DNA of 64,000 nucleotides from Zarea fungicola (Eukaryota; Ascomycota; Sordariomycetes; Hypocreales; Cordycipitaceae), in the NCBI GenBank assembly GCA_900169235.1, contig FWCC01000178.1, positions 212,526 to 276,525 on the forward strand, read 5' to 3'. The notes under the pieces are model-generated. The model ran no database searches. It saw only the letters and a list, made by a program, of their open reading frames with translations, and was not told the origin of the DNA. The stretch's first letter is position 1. Each line of letters opens with the position of its first letter. A program made the translations under genes and the position numbers. Below are positions 31,534-43,754 of the stretch, piece by piece.

Positions 31534-33431
31534 ATGGCCACCCAACCCACCAAGGAGGCGCATTCGCTCTCCGATCTCAATTTTCTAGCGTCAAACCCAC
31601 CGCAGTACCCTGAGAAACCTCATGAGGAGAAGCAGGCACCTCTGGTGCTCTACATTGCCCGTGTTCCGGGAACACGAGGTAAGTTTTGGCGATTCGAGAG
31701 CGGCGATTGCTAGCAAGCTATGGCGACTTGAGCACTAATTCTATTTAAACAGACGTCATCCTTTCGACTTCCAAACCGTCCACAAAGAATGTCACGAACC
31801 AAGACGTCGCCAACTCGCTCTACTATATCCACCTCGAACTCCCTGGTGCCGACGTAGACACCTCCTCACCATTTCGAACCCTCGAGAGCCGCAGACCGAG
31901 CAATGGAGCCACCCCTTCCATGCCCATCCCCCGGAAACCCGTACCCAATTCCGCGAGTCCGATTACGCCAGAGGCTGCATCTAGTGACCAGATGAACCTG
32001 GTGCCACCACCCATCTTGGAGAACAGGCAGCGCTCTTCATCCGTGGCATCGCAGGATGGCCAACAGCCGGTACCGCCATCGCCGCTTGCGCACGAGTCTT
32101 ATGCACCGGCATTGGATTCCACACAAGTCAACCATAAACTTCACAGGCCATCTCTAAGCGTTCAGCTACCGCCGGCGCGTAAACCTGTTGGGCCACGTGC
32201 CATGACACCGTCGTCCCTCGCAGTTCCTGGCAGCTCGCCGACGAGTCCAATCACCGGTGGCAGGTTACGCTCGCAGAGTGCAGCCAGTGCCACGAGGGGT
32301 TGGCGCGACACACAACACCATATGCCCTCCAGTAGCCGGTCGCCGTCTCCTAGGAAGAAGGGCGGTGCTTCGGTACACGGAGAGCCTTTTACGCTGCGGC
32401 TGATTCGGCGCGATCCCACGACGGGCCTTCAGTGGAATGTGGGCAGGATCACGTCTCGACAGCTTGAGCATGTGGCGCACGAAGATGAGCAGGAGGCGGG
32501 CATGGTCAACGGCAGCAGTCCGCCGCCGCCCGACGGCGTGTCGACGAGTAGCCCGCCCATCAACATTCACATTGAAAACTCTGGCTACGCCAAGTATCGC
32601 AACATGCCCCGAAGACGAAGCCTGCAGCCTGCGGGTCCGGCTGCACATAGTACTGCTGATGACATTGCTCTATTGCAGGGTGGCGGCGTTTTTGCGCGGC
32701 AGCTTCAGATGGGCTATACCAAGAGCCTCATGTCCAACCTCAAAGACAAGTTTCAGCGTCTAGAGGAGCAGATGAGTAAGAAGAATGGCGGTCACGGTCG
32801 CAGTGGAAGTGATATCTCGCCGGAAGAAGCGGCCAAGGAGCAGGCAGCCATCTCTGCCGCCGCCGCTGCTGTAGGCCAACCAGGCCCGGGTATGAAACCC
32901 CGCGGGTACATATTCACCAGTCCCTGGGACGACAGGTGTGATTTCCGCACGGGCAACGGTGGTCGGAGCGTGCATTGCTACCAGGCGGCGGCACCGAACG
33001 ATGGCGGCGTCGGCGGCCAGTTTGCGCCGTATAACCAGCTTCTAGAGGAGCAGGGCATCAACCTGCCGCCGCGGCTGTCGGCCACGGGGCTGAGCGACTT
33101 GCGGTTTAATTTGCCCAGCACGGAGCTCCGCGTCAATAAGAGCCAGGACGATACGATTGGGGAGTCGAAGCTAAAGGGCCATTTTGCCAAGCTTCTGCGG
33201 ACGACGGGTGCACATCACCAAGACAGCCACGCCGGCGAGGACGAGTATGATGATGCCCCAACTTCACCATTTGAGATGAATCTTGGGGGTGAGCGGGCCG
33301 GAGGAGGCAATCGTGGCAATCGGGCCAAGTTGGGCAAGCTGATCATTTACCATGAGGGTTTTAAGATGCTTGATTTGCTCGTGTCGGCCAATGTTGGTGT
33401 TTGGTGGGGAGCTTGGGAGCGAAGCTTTTGA
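31534..33431 (+). CDS. Conserved fungal protein of unknown function, 607 residues
   Basis: Exons 31534-31678 and 31753-33431; the intron has GTAAGT and AAACAG, and splicing restores PGTR-DVILSTSKP. Three ordered regions are separated by disordered Ser/Pro-rich stretches. The first (about 35-85) has PLVLYIARVPGTRDVILS and LYYIHLELPG. The second (about 205-235) is GEPFTLRLIRRDPTTGLQWNVG. The third (about 420 to the end) has YIFTSPWDDRCDFRTGNGG, LRFNLPSTEL and a C-terminus reading GKLIIYHEGFKMLDL..ANVGVWW. I recall similar C-termini in Pezizomycotina hypothetical proteins. The hydrophobic C-terminus could associate with membranes. No catalytic motif is seen. Confidence 0.75.
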
Positions 33432-34969
33432 GATGTCGTCGTTTGAGAAGGATTGATTCACAATCCATCAACGATACATTCTCTCTAATGACTGCATGGC
33501 GACTTATGAAAACTATCTTCTTTTGATTAATTTAGAGCGAGGCAATTTTTCTTTTATTGACAATTTTGGTGAAACGGGCATTTACACATATTAGCGTATG
33601 ACACTCAAATAAAACATTAGTATTCATGTTTTCTTTCCTCGATCTTTGATTGATGTGCTTGAATGATACACTACCAGCTGAACAACTTATTTCGGAAGCC
33701 TTGGGGCTCTAAAGAGTTTGATCGCCAACCCACCAGTTTGGGACGCCCTGTTATTAGCTCTCTAATCATGGAAGCCAACTTCTAGTGTTTAGCGTAATGT
33801 AATATTAATAAATTCCAACGTATATAATCTTTATTGCACGAGCCCATTTTGCGGCAGGACGACGTTCACCTGTGCCATGGTTGGTATATTTATAAAAACT
33901 ACTCACTACACAGCGCAAACTAGCCAGAGATGCAGCAATTATAAGCAATACGAGAAACAGATTATATCACAACACGGTACAAAATTAAAGAAATCCAGCA
34001 AATTTAATGGTCTAATACATAGTCTTGTGTAATGCACTAGACCTCCAAAGGTTTGCGAGATTTGTGTGACCAAGAGGTTGCAGATAGTGTTGTCCGTCTC
34101 AGGCTAACAACAGCGGCTTATTGACTTCAAGCCATCCCGTCAAGCTACGGACTACACTTTGTCGAAAAGGCTAAGCTGCCAGCTCTTTTAACTTTTTCTC
34201 CACTTTTGGGAGGTTGTATGTCAAGGTACTCCGGGTATAAATCATGCCGTGCTTATTTAACGGAAGAATAACGGCGTAGCGCATATAACCACCATCCTTG
34301 ACTTGACACCCAACCTTCTTCAAGCCACCAATAGTAGGCATTCTTGTCACAGTGCAAAAAGTTTGTACCACACTTCATGCCGTAGTAATGGGCCGTACAG
34401 GCTAGTAATGCTCTGTTAAGCAGCCTTATTACGCGCCATGCACCTTGTAAGCCCTACTGCGCGACTATTGTCTTGGCAACTTGCCAGGGAAGCGTCAGCC
34501 GTTCAACATTATTTTCGGTGCTAATTCTGCTATTTGAAAGGGGACAGCCCTACTGCGCGTTGCCCCGCTGTTCGCTGGACCGTACCTAAAGCTCACTTCT
34601 CAAGCTTGGCATCACCGCTAGTAGCACATCGCCAAATGCATGGTCTTGTTCGCCGGCAGACAAGGCTCGGGGCTAAGACGGCCGCTTCATTCTCGCGATG
34701 CATGCCTTCTCCCTACGCGATTGAACTTAATACAGCCAATACGGCCAATGCAACGCTGTAAACAGCTTGATTGAACTCAAACCCAAAGTCTACAACCTAT
34801 TATCCAGTATGGATAAATAGAGTACACTTCCTTATGGATATTCGCCATCGTTCCATCTATACATCCATTTACTATCCACCACCGTTTTGAATACATTATA
34901 CACCTCCTCTGATACCTACCTTGTTAAGCGTTGTTACAACTGCATGGTTGGTAAGAAAAAGTCGTCATC
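33432..34969. other. AT-rich intergenic region
   Basis: About 1.5 kb. Between 34171 and 34440 the minus strand shows coding-like fragments in two frames (KCGTNFLHCDKNAYYWW; QVKDGGYMRYAVILP), perhaps a decayed secreted protein, but I cannot place it. A TATA-like GATAAATAG is near 34811, about 160 bp before the next gene. Confidence 0.4.
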
Positions 34970-35281
34970 ATGAAGTTCCAGCTCCTCTCAGCATCGTCCA
35001 TTATACTTTGTCAAGCGATCGGCGTGGCCATGGCCAACGTACGGGGCTATGCGTCGACGGACTGCTCCGGACCTATTGTATGGCAAGAGGGGCAGACATG
35101 CAACGGCTGTGTGTCCATTCCGTACAATCCACGGATGAGGAGTTATTCTATTGTCGATGCCGTGGGCATGATGGTGACATCTCGTCCACATTGCAACGGC
35201 GGTAATATGGGTTACTGGACACCCTACCATTGCTTGAACGATCCTTCTGCCATCGCAGCCTCTATAAGGGTGGATTGCTGA
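34970..35281 (+). CDS. Small cysteine-rich secreted protein (effector candidate)
   Basis: A single exon encodes 103 residues. The first ~22 form a signal peptide (MKFQLLSASSIILCQAIG...AMA). The mature part begins NVRGYASTDCSG and has six cysteines, within TDCSG, TCNGC, PHCNG, YHCLND and the C-terminal VDC, enough for three disulfides. Tryptophans and aromatic residues between them suggest a small beta-rich fold. The gene stands alone in an AT-rich, gene-poor stretch. These features are those of small secreted proteins used by fungi in host or microbe contact. No specific family is recognised. Confidence 0.7.
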   Translation: MKFQLLSASSIILCQAIGVAMANVRGYASTDCSGPIVWQEGQTCNGCVSIPYNPRMRSYSIVDAVGMMVTSRPHCNGGNMGYWTPYHCLNDPSAIAASIRVDC

Positions 35282-38200
35282 ACAAATACTTTGGCGTGGT
35301 TGTCCTACAAATACACTTTGGTGCTATGTACCGGCGGCACTGTGCATGTTTGGGCTCGGGGGCGGGCAACCCGGTGACATTTACGTTTTATATTGGCATC
35401 GTTGGCGGTGTTTCGGGTCAGGAACAAATTATTGACAGGAAATTCGGTCAGGAGTGGATGTGTAGCCAGGTGAGGATTTCGTTTGAGGTAGATGGCACGT
35501 AAAAGGCGATCTTAATTGTGGAGTAAAGAGCAGTGCCGGTGTGTTGATTGCCCTGGTTAGATGCCCAGTGCAGTTCATCCGTCCCTATTTATCCATTTCA
35601 TTAATAGTCTCTTCATTGCTTCGAAGATCGCTAAAGTTGGCTCAATATTATTAGGATACTAAAACCGGCGATTATTAGAGGCCATTTATAGTAAACAGGC
35701 ATATAATTATAAGCCATCGCCAACACTAATACAACAATAGAACATCTTGGATCTAATAAAAGGTTTTATATAGCTCTACAAAATTATAGGGAGAATGTAG
35801 CTCACCCGTAGCGGGCCAGTCGTTTTAACACCTTTGGGCGGTTTTTTTCCTCCAAAATTTATAACTTTTTTAAAATAGACTTGGAATCTGGATTACGGGT
35901 GCAAAGTTCAACCCAGGTCAAGTGCGTCGGTGGACAACGGCCAACACAGTATTGGACGAGCACACCCTAGCTTTGAGTAGATTTAATAACGCAAATAGGT
36001 CCCAAGTCACGGGTTAAAGCTGAGCAGCTCTTGGATTTATTACATAAAGTGTTGCGATCACATGGTTGCTAAACGTGTCTGCAAAAATCCCAAGGCAATC
36101 TGTACGGGCAAGTTACTGTTGGCATTGACGGTGTTCAACAGCTAGCTTCGGCAGAGGCGGAAAAGGTTACCAGCGGTCTGGAGCGGCCGGCGTAAATTAA
36201 GATACGCAAGGAGGCGCACAGTATGGGGGCTGAGAGGTCCGAGTGAGCGGGACATGTGGAACTTGTCCCCCATTTCAGATTTGGGCCTACGAGATCGTCA
36301 TTCGGTGATAAACCTCATCTCGAGTCTTAGTGTCATCAAGTGGCAAAAGCAAGTGCCGAGCGGGGGGAAAATAGCAAATGATATTTATGATCGACAGGGG
36401 AGATGAATGGAAGTGTGTTTAATTTATCGGGCTGTCAAGGATACCCCAAGATGGTCTCTGCAGCTTCCTCTACATTAGTTACTTGTAACTTAGTCTCAGG
36501 CTGTTGCTTCATACACTAAGAAGTGTATTAATTTACTCAAATGTAAAAGCAGTATATGATAGTTGAGTTTTCTTTTCATTTGGCCCCCTGGTCTAATTTC
36601 AGGGAGGTTATTTCTGATTACTTGTAATGACTGCTGGTGGAGGAACATTTGCTTTTGGTTGCGGTTAGCAGGGTGAGAGAACGCCACCAACAGTGAGTGC
36701 ATCATTACCTATTAAGGCAAAAGCAACGAATCGAAGGCTCTTGTCGCTTACCAAGTACCTGGGGCGGCGTCATCCTAACAAGGGAGCATAGGGCGAATAT
36801 GGCTCCACTTGATGGGTATGGGTAGATACACATAATACTTCTCCAGGAAATAATAGCAGAGCGCCAAACTTCTTGTTCCAATGCTGGGTTGCAGTCTGGT
36901 GGCGCTGTCGCGTAATAGCTCAAGGTCCATCTGATCGAGACGTTTTAATTGCAAAAGTTCCCCTAAAGCATCTATGTTGACCACTCCAGTCTGCCAGTAT
37001 CGGATGCTTGAGTTTTCGACTAACCTTCCGCGGCTCTCTTTCCCAACTTGGCGCTATGCCTCAACATCCACTCCAAACCGAGCTGCTGGTTCCCACCCTG
37101 GCGACCCATTCACTTTGCGCTTTGGCTTATTTTGGTTCCCGGACAGTTCCCTCCAGGCTTTCTAGGATGAGTAAAGCTTTGAAAGGTAATGGCGTCATCA
37201 TGTCAGTACTCAGTAATCTGCCTTGTTGATGCCAAGACGGCCCCCCACGGCTCTAGCTTTACACGTTTTGCTAGTTAACGGTGCTGACAGCGCATCGCAT
37301 CAGCGGACTGGTCAAAGAACTAGAGGTTGTAGAGCCTTATTATTGCAAGTTTGCAAGCGTTCAAGACGTTAGACCACGAGAAAAGCTGCCGCTGTATAAA
37401 GGATGTGTTGAGGAGCCGCAACTTGGAACTCCATCTAATTAAACAACATTGTTTTTCTTTCAGCTGCCCACTAGCCATCATGATGGGACCAGCACTGGGT
37501 CCATGATGTCCAGAGCCGGTGCGGGATAGGGCCAGCCAGGCAGCTGGCAGAAAACGCAGGCTTACAAAACCGTCAATCAATGTCCAATTCTGAATAGGAA
37601 TTGATTGACCACCTGGACTGAATCGATTTGTTCTATATCTCTGTGCTCATGATGAGACGTTTCTTCAGCATGTGTTTCAGTCATGTACAGCCACACATAC
37701 ATACTGCACAATTGGATATTCATGGACAAAGCCTCGACTGCAGTGCAAAATGGACTTTTTGAATGGAAATTATCAGGTTTTACTTTGTGCTTCTGCATTT
37801 GAGTTCAAGCTCTTGAGTGGATGCTCCACGACGCAGATCGGACAGGGTACCCTGGTCGACAGCCGTCCGGCTTGCAGCTCTCCCGATTCGTGACTTGACG
37901 GAGCTGACCACTTTTCTCTCGCATTTGTTTCCGGAATTATCTTTCCCAGGGAATATAATAACAAATAGATATTATAAGAAGATCCACTTGTAGTCGCCGA
38001 AAAGCATTCTCCACTTGAGCTGCCTGACGCCCGCCAAGTCTCCATGGCGAGAGCCACCCCCGTTGTAAGTATATTCCACAATTCGAGCCTTGACATCGAC
38101 TCGTGCGTTCACGCTGTCATATTAGTAACAGACTAACAGTGATCTTCGTCACCTTTCACGGCCCCTGTCGACATTTAGCTCCAAGACACGTCGGGACTAA

Positions 38201-38650
38201 TCCCACTTACTGGTACAAAAACTTGGTTCTTTGTGTGGACTTTGCGGACAAAGCTCATTTGAGCCAGGCATTAATCTCTATGCCGGGCATCTAAAACTTA
38301 CGAGATGGTTCCTACACAAGGTGTAAGCTATTCGCTTTTGGGTATCATCCATCAAAAACTTGATGCGATTCGCTACATTGTACCACACCCCCACTGCAGA
38401 ATGGACTCTACCAAATCTCCCATGATGGGTACTGCTGCGCTGTGTTGGGCCTCATCCTTGGAAGCAGACGGGGCTCAAATTAGTATCTGCGACTCTTGAA
38501 TTTCATACTAGATAGATGGGGTGTGTCATGGAAAGACTGGGCGACTGTTCGCAGAGATAAATAGGCAATAATCCTCCCTTTTCGTTCGTTTTTTACCTCT
38601 CCTCATCACCCACCACATTCACTCATTTATTCACCCACACTCTTTTCAAA
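35282..38650. other. Gene-poor AT-rich interval
   Basis: About 3.4 kb. Apart from a coding-like minus-strand fragment at 36775-37053 (separate entry), I see only short interrupted frames. Around 35700-35880 the sequence is very AT-rich with a short GC-rich island, which could be an old transposon end, but no inverted repeats were found by eye. The last 100 bp are the C/T-rich promoter and leader of the next gene. Confidence 0.4.
36775..37053 (-). pseudogene. Coding-like fragment, helical, unknown family
   Basis: On the minus strand a frame without ATG is open for about 92 codons. It reads GRLVENSSIRYWQTG, then VNIDALGELLQLKRLD, then LRDSATRLQPSIGTRSLAL and YYFLEKYYVYLPIPIKW, and stops at 36775-36777. 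Regular spacing of leucines and the tyrosine-rich segment look like real protein sequence and not chance. No start, no continued exon with support and no family could be assigned. It may be an exon of an undetected spliced gene or a relic. Confidence 0.3.
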
Positions 38651-39381
38651 ATGAAGGCTGCTTTCATCTCCCTCGCCACTCTGGCTCTTACTGCCTTTGC
38701 TGCTCCTACAATCCTGAACGACGACAACGTCATCGTTCCCGTCACTGCTGTCGGCGATGTCGTCAACAATGAGAAGCGCGGCGCCGAGAACGCCGGTGAT
38801 ATCATCAAGTCTCTGACCCAGGGCAATGACAAGATCAAGGAGATCACCGGCTCCCTAAGTATGTTATTATTTTGGTCCCAAATTCGCAGGACACAACACC
38901 TGAAGCTCCATTCTAACCTCATCTTGCAGACAAGACCATGTCCGGCGTTCAGTCCGGCGACGTTACCAAGGAGCAGGGCGGCCAGCAGGCTCAGGATGAC
39001 CTCCAGAAGCTTCTTGACCAGCTCTCTGGAATCCTGGGCGAGGTTACCAACCAGGCCGGCATCGCCACCACCAAGGGCGAGTTCCAGACCATCCTCAACG
39101 AGGTCAAGCTTCTCCTCAACGAGGTCCTGACTACCGTCAAGGTTGTCCTGACCATGCTCGGTGGCATCGCCGCTGTCAACTCGATTGTCCAGTCCGTCCT
39201 CAACCTGCTCTCCAAGATCCTCGTCGGCCTCATCGCCGCCGTCGGCACCACCCTCGTTCCCCCTCTGCTGGCTGCTCTCTCCCCTCTCCTCGTCGGTCTC
39301 GGTGCTGCCCTAGTCGGCCCTCTCCTGACCGCCGTCGCTGGTCTCGTTGGCGGCATTGCCCCTCCAATTGGCCCTCAGTAA
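38651..39381 (+). CDS. Secreted protein with amphipathic and hydrophobic helices
   Basis: Exons 38651-38858 and 38930-39381 give 219 residues. The signal peptide is about residues 1-18 (ending TAFA). A dibasic KR at 42-43 may be processed. Residues 45-130 are charged helices (DIIKSLTQGNDKIKEITGSLN; DLQKLLDQLSGIL). From about 135 to the end the sequence is alternating Leu/Val/Ala-rich and hydrophobic, ending IAPPIGPQ. No cysteine is present in the mature part. The intron interrupts codon 70 (Asn) after its first base. Codon use is strongly biased, suggesting high expression. The fold and role are unknown; surface-active or cell-wall function is a guess. A decayed paralogue lies downstream. Confidence 0.8.
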
Positions 39382-40044
39382 ATATGGTCTACCTTCACAG
39401 AAGATGATTTTGTACATGTTGATGCATTCCTTCCTTATTTCTGGATGAGGCACGGCTGCAGATAAATATTGGATCGCGGTAGCTTTCATCTTTTTCTAGC
39501 TTCTGCAAGTTTTATAGACGAAGAGCATACTTTTTATACCAAAATTAATATCACTTTTATATATTTGGGGCCACAGCTGTTCGGCTAAAAGAAATCCTGC
39601 GGACAATATGATCGTTTTGCTATGAACAATAAATCTCGCTTCAGTCTTCGAAAGTTGTCTTGCCAAGGAGACAATACGGAAAGTAACAACAGCCATGCTC
39701 CCGCATGTACTTGAGTGGTTCTGCATGTTTCTACGTGCGTCCGGGCAACAACCCGCCAGCTAGATTTGATTGGAAGTATTTAATGCCAAAATTGAGTGTA
39801 CTAGTTAGATTAAACAAATAAATGTGAATACGTGGTAAAGTGTGAGCATCTTGCTGCCTGCCGGGCACAAACGGGGATGAAGGACCACTTTGCTGCCTTG
39901 CAGGACGGGCGCTTCACAACTGCGGTTATTGCTGCCAAAAAAAATCATAAATAAATATGAGTGTCGAAATGAGCTGGATTTAAGACGGTTTCTATAATTT
40001 TTTTGTTTTGCGTTACTCTGCGACAGGTTATAAATATGACTTGA
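39382..40044. other. Intergenic region between the secreted gene and its relic
   Basis: About 660 bp, AT-rich. A TATAAATA lies at about 40030-40037, just before the relic described next, and may be left from its promoter. No gene is supported. Confidence 0.45.
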
Positions 40045-40395
40045 TACAGTGACAGGCTGCCCGCACAGAGTCTGGATATTGCATTTCCCGTCACCGAAAC
40101 TGAAATTACTGCTTTCCATCGAGGGCAATCGGAGATGGAAATCATTGACGTTGTCAATAAGGACCACAAAGGAATCAATAAAATCATCACCTCTATCAGT
40201 GCGTTTTATATTTCCCGCTTTCCTTTTGTATCGACTCTCGTAGATGGCGCCGTTGCAAAGATCAACTCTGCTGCCTTTTGCAGAGATGTCCAAGCCGAGG
40301 CAGCCACTCAGGAGCTCGACAAAGTACTTGGTCAGCTCTCTGAAGTGACTATTTTGGTCTTTTACTTGCGGCTTTGTCGTCTGCGGAATAGTTGA
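40045..40395 (+). pseudogene. Decayed paralogue of the secreted protein at 38651-39381
   Basis: The frame from 40045, after a TGA at 40042-40044, contains AFPVTETE, then from Met at 40135 EIIDVVNKDHKGINKIITSI. A 45-bp intron (40199-40243, GTGCGT...CGTAG) interrupts an Asn codon after its first base; then NGAVAKINSAAF and ELDKVLGQLSE follow. Against the neighbour upstream this aligns without gaps over 56 residues from its residue 50, with 14 identities by my count, and PVT is shared upstream. The intron is at exactly the same codon and phase as the neighbour's codon-70 intron. The signal peptide and the long hydrophobic C-terminus are missing. It is best read as a tandem duplicate in decay. 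Confidence 0.6.
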
Positions 40396-41189
40396 GCATC
40401 CTTGGCAACTGCTGTCCATGCTGCTGACCATCGGCTGATGGAGTTGAGATTTGGTTTCTTCTCATGTCTTTTCGAGACAGTCGCTTTTTACTGAGTGGCG
40501 CTGTTATAAGCTTTGAATATTGTACTGGTACCGTTTAGATCTGCAATTTTAAACTGTGATGTGCATTGTACGCGACCGAGAGCAGGACCATTTGCATCAG
40601 TGCATATACCAGAAAATACAGCCCATTTCATATTTACACGGACTGCTTTCCACTAGTTGACAAGATTTATTCCACTGTCAGTATATTTTTGGTTCTTTAA
40701 TTTTATTTTCTTCAAGTTTATAGAAATACAATACTCAACTGCAAGTGGCCTTCTGTCTTTTGTAAGTGCAATCAGGCATGTCTTTGGTACCCTACCCAAC
40801 ATCCACCCCGCAATACACGACGATATTTTTCAGAAGAGACAGATTATAATTAATATAAAGCTCGGAAATATAATCCATCCCTTTTTCAGATTTAGTCTCA
40901 ATTATATAGGCCATATATTGGCAGCTTGCAAACACAGGAGCTCCCACGTGCTCGGGCACGTGACCGCCAACTACCCAATCATGGCCCGAGCATTGTAATC
41001 CCGCAGCGCCAACAGCAGAGGAAATAAAGCTAATTGACCACCCAAACGATTCTCACATACCAAAGCCTCACTCCGTCCGCCCATCCGCACGTCTCCTCCA
41101 CGCTCCCCAACGGGCCCGGCACGACATCAATTGCAAACGTCCCGTTGCAATTCGACGACTCCACGAACCCAATTTCTTGCTGAGCCAAG
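40396..41189. other. AT-rich intergenic region
   Basis: About 800 bp between the relic and the complex I gene; the last ~200 bp become GC-rich and include the NDUFS8 leader. Nothing else is seen. Confidence 0.5.
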
Positions 41190-42202
<1,013 letters not shown>

Positions 42203-42984
42203 TCTACTCGACAAAGGGAGCCAAAATAGACAAAATTTCCGTACCATTTTTTTTCCTCTGTATGATTTAGCAAACCACCGGGCAGTGTGTATCCCAAGAA
42301 GAATAAGCGTTGCGTGGAGATTCGGTATAGATGAGAGCGGCGGCGGAAGTCAGTAAGGTAGCTGTATATAAACTTGGAGCTGGAAGAAATTTGTTTGTCT
42401 TTACGCAATGCTTCGTTTTCAACATTTGAGGCAGTCTTTCCGTCCTGGGTAGCACTCTATTAGAGTTTGCTGTAGTTTGTCTCCTCCACCATATACGCCA
42501 TATCTATGCCCTTTTGCAAAGCGCATCTAGACTCCCTACTACCGTTCAAGTCGTTTTTTGTGCTTGAAGCACTCCCAAAACGCAATGGCTTTCGGACTAC
42601 ATGAGAGTTACAGCCGGTAAATGTTCTGAGCAAAGTTTAAATTATAGTACGCACAGTTTTTATGATGAGAGGCTCGCGGTTGCTTTCTGTCATGACTTTT
42701 AACAGTATAACAGTTTGGCAGTTCAGCAGTTTACATTGTTGATCTGACATGATTGTGCTTTACCGTCGCCAGTTACCTGCTTGCATGACGCCTATCCCCA
42801 TACAAGACCTCTGGATGTACATCACAACTTCTCTGAAATCACCTCACATAATTTTATTACTGAAGCAGGAATGACAAAACAGTGTACTTTGCAAAACTAT
42901 CTGGTCTGTAAATACTACAGCAAAGACAAAAGAAAGAAGCGGCTATTGATTATGTTTTTCTCAGCTTACGACCAACACCGTTGA
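42203..42984. other. Intergenic region
   Basis: About 780 bp between the stop of the complex I gene and the stop of the small minus-strand gene; convergent 3' flanks. No feature is seen. Confidence 0.5.
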
Positions 42985-43299
42985 TCAAGCAGCCTCCGGT
43001 GCTTCACGATCTTTCTCGGCAATGACCCCTTTCAGGATCGTATACTCTAGATTCCACTTCTGAGATCCTTGTAAGTCGCCCAACTGGAATAGGACTTCTG
43101 ACTTTTGTCTGAACACTGGCAAAATCAGAGTTGCACACCCGAAGCAAGTTGTATACTGCGATCCCATTGTCGTCAGGGCACTTTCAACACGCCTCAGAGC
43201 CTCACCCCAGTGCTTGTTCTCAATGGCCCCGTCGGCCAGCCTCTTATCAATTTCCACAGACACCTCGATGGAGGGATGGTGGCCGGAGATTTTGGACAT
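42985..43299 (-). CDS. Small TPR-like protein of unknown function
   Basis: The minus strand from the ATG at 43299 encodes 104 residues. The upstream frame is open but has no ATG, and a TATA box lies 138 bp before this ATG, which supports the start. The sequence looks like two helical hairpins of TPR type: RLADGAIENKHWGEALRRVESAL and LPVFRQKSEVLFQLGDLQGS, with Trp/Gly/Ala spacing near W-x-x-A-L and L-x-x-L-G-D. The C-terminus is charged. No known family is recognised. An imperfect direct repeat lies further upstream in its promoter region. Confidence 0.55.
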   Translation of the reverse strand: MSKISGHHPSIEVSVEIDKRLADGAIENKHWGEALRRVESALTTMGSQYTTCFGCATLILPVFRQKSEVLFQLGDLQGSQKWNLEYTILKGVIAEKDREAPEAA

Positions 43300-43436
43300 G
43301 TTGATGGTGAAGTCGGTTGAGTCAAGGTCGTTGAACGCTGTTGTAAGTTTGGTATTCTCTTCGGAATTCTGAGTCTTGTCTTGCCGATGACTGATGGTTT
43401 GTTTAATTCTGAAAATTAGAAGAGGTCGAAGAGGGT

Positions 43437-43444
43437 CTATTTAT
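43437..43444 (-). promoter_or_regulatory. TATA box of the TPR-like gene
   Basis: On the minus strand the sequence reads TATAAATA, 138 bp upstream of the ATG at 43299. Confidence 0.5.
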
Positions 43445-43478
43445 ACTCGGGAAAATAGCCTGTTATGGTCTCTAAGCG

Positions 43479-43754
43479 CCTGTTAAGTGCCATGTTGTAC
43501 GCGCATGTCGTACTGTGTCTCTCAATCACACTCTTTGTGCTCTACTTCCTAACAAGATACGAATGAAACGCACTTCAAATGGCCCGGAACCAAAGGTTTA
43601 AAGGGGAAAAAATACTTTTCATTGCCTCAGAATGCTTGTTAAGTGTCATGATGTACGCGCATGCGATACTGTTCATACTCAATCCTGCTTCCTGTGCTCC
43701 ACCACTATGAATGAAATGCACTTCGTATGACCCGAAATCTAGAGTTTAAAAGGG
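43479..43754. repeat. Diverged direct repeat upstream of the TPR-like gene
   Basis: Two copies of about 120-128 bp lie at 43479-43606 and 43634-43754. Shared blocks in the same order are tgttaagtg, atg(t/a)tgtacgcgcatg, tactg, ctcaatc, tgtgctc, atgaatgaaa or gaatgaaac, gcacttc, and tttaaa(a)ggg. By eye roughly three quarters of positions agree. Neither copy has a useful open frame, so this is duplicated upstream, probably regulatory, DNA. Confidence 0.7.

Noticed and set aside
35700..35900. Possible transposon terminus (AT-rich sequence with a short GC-rich island)
   Set aside because: No inverted terminal repeat, target-site duplication or transposase frame was found by eye.
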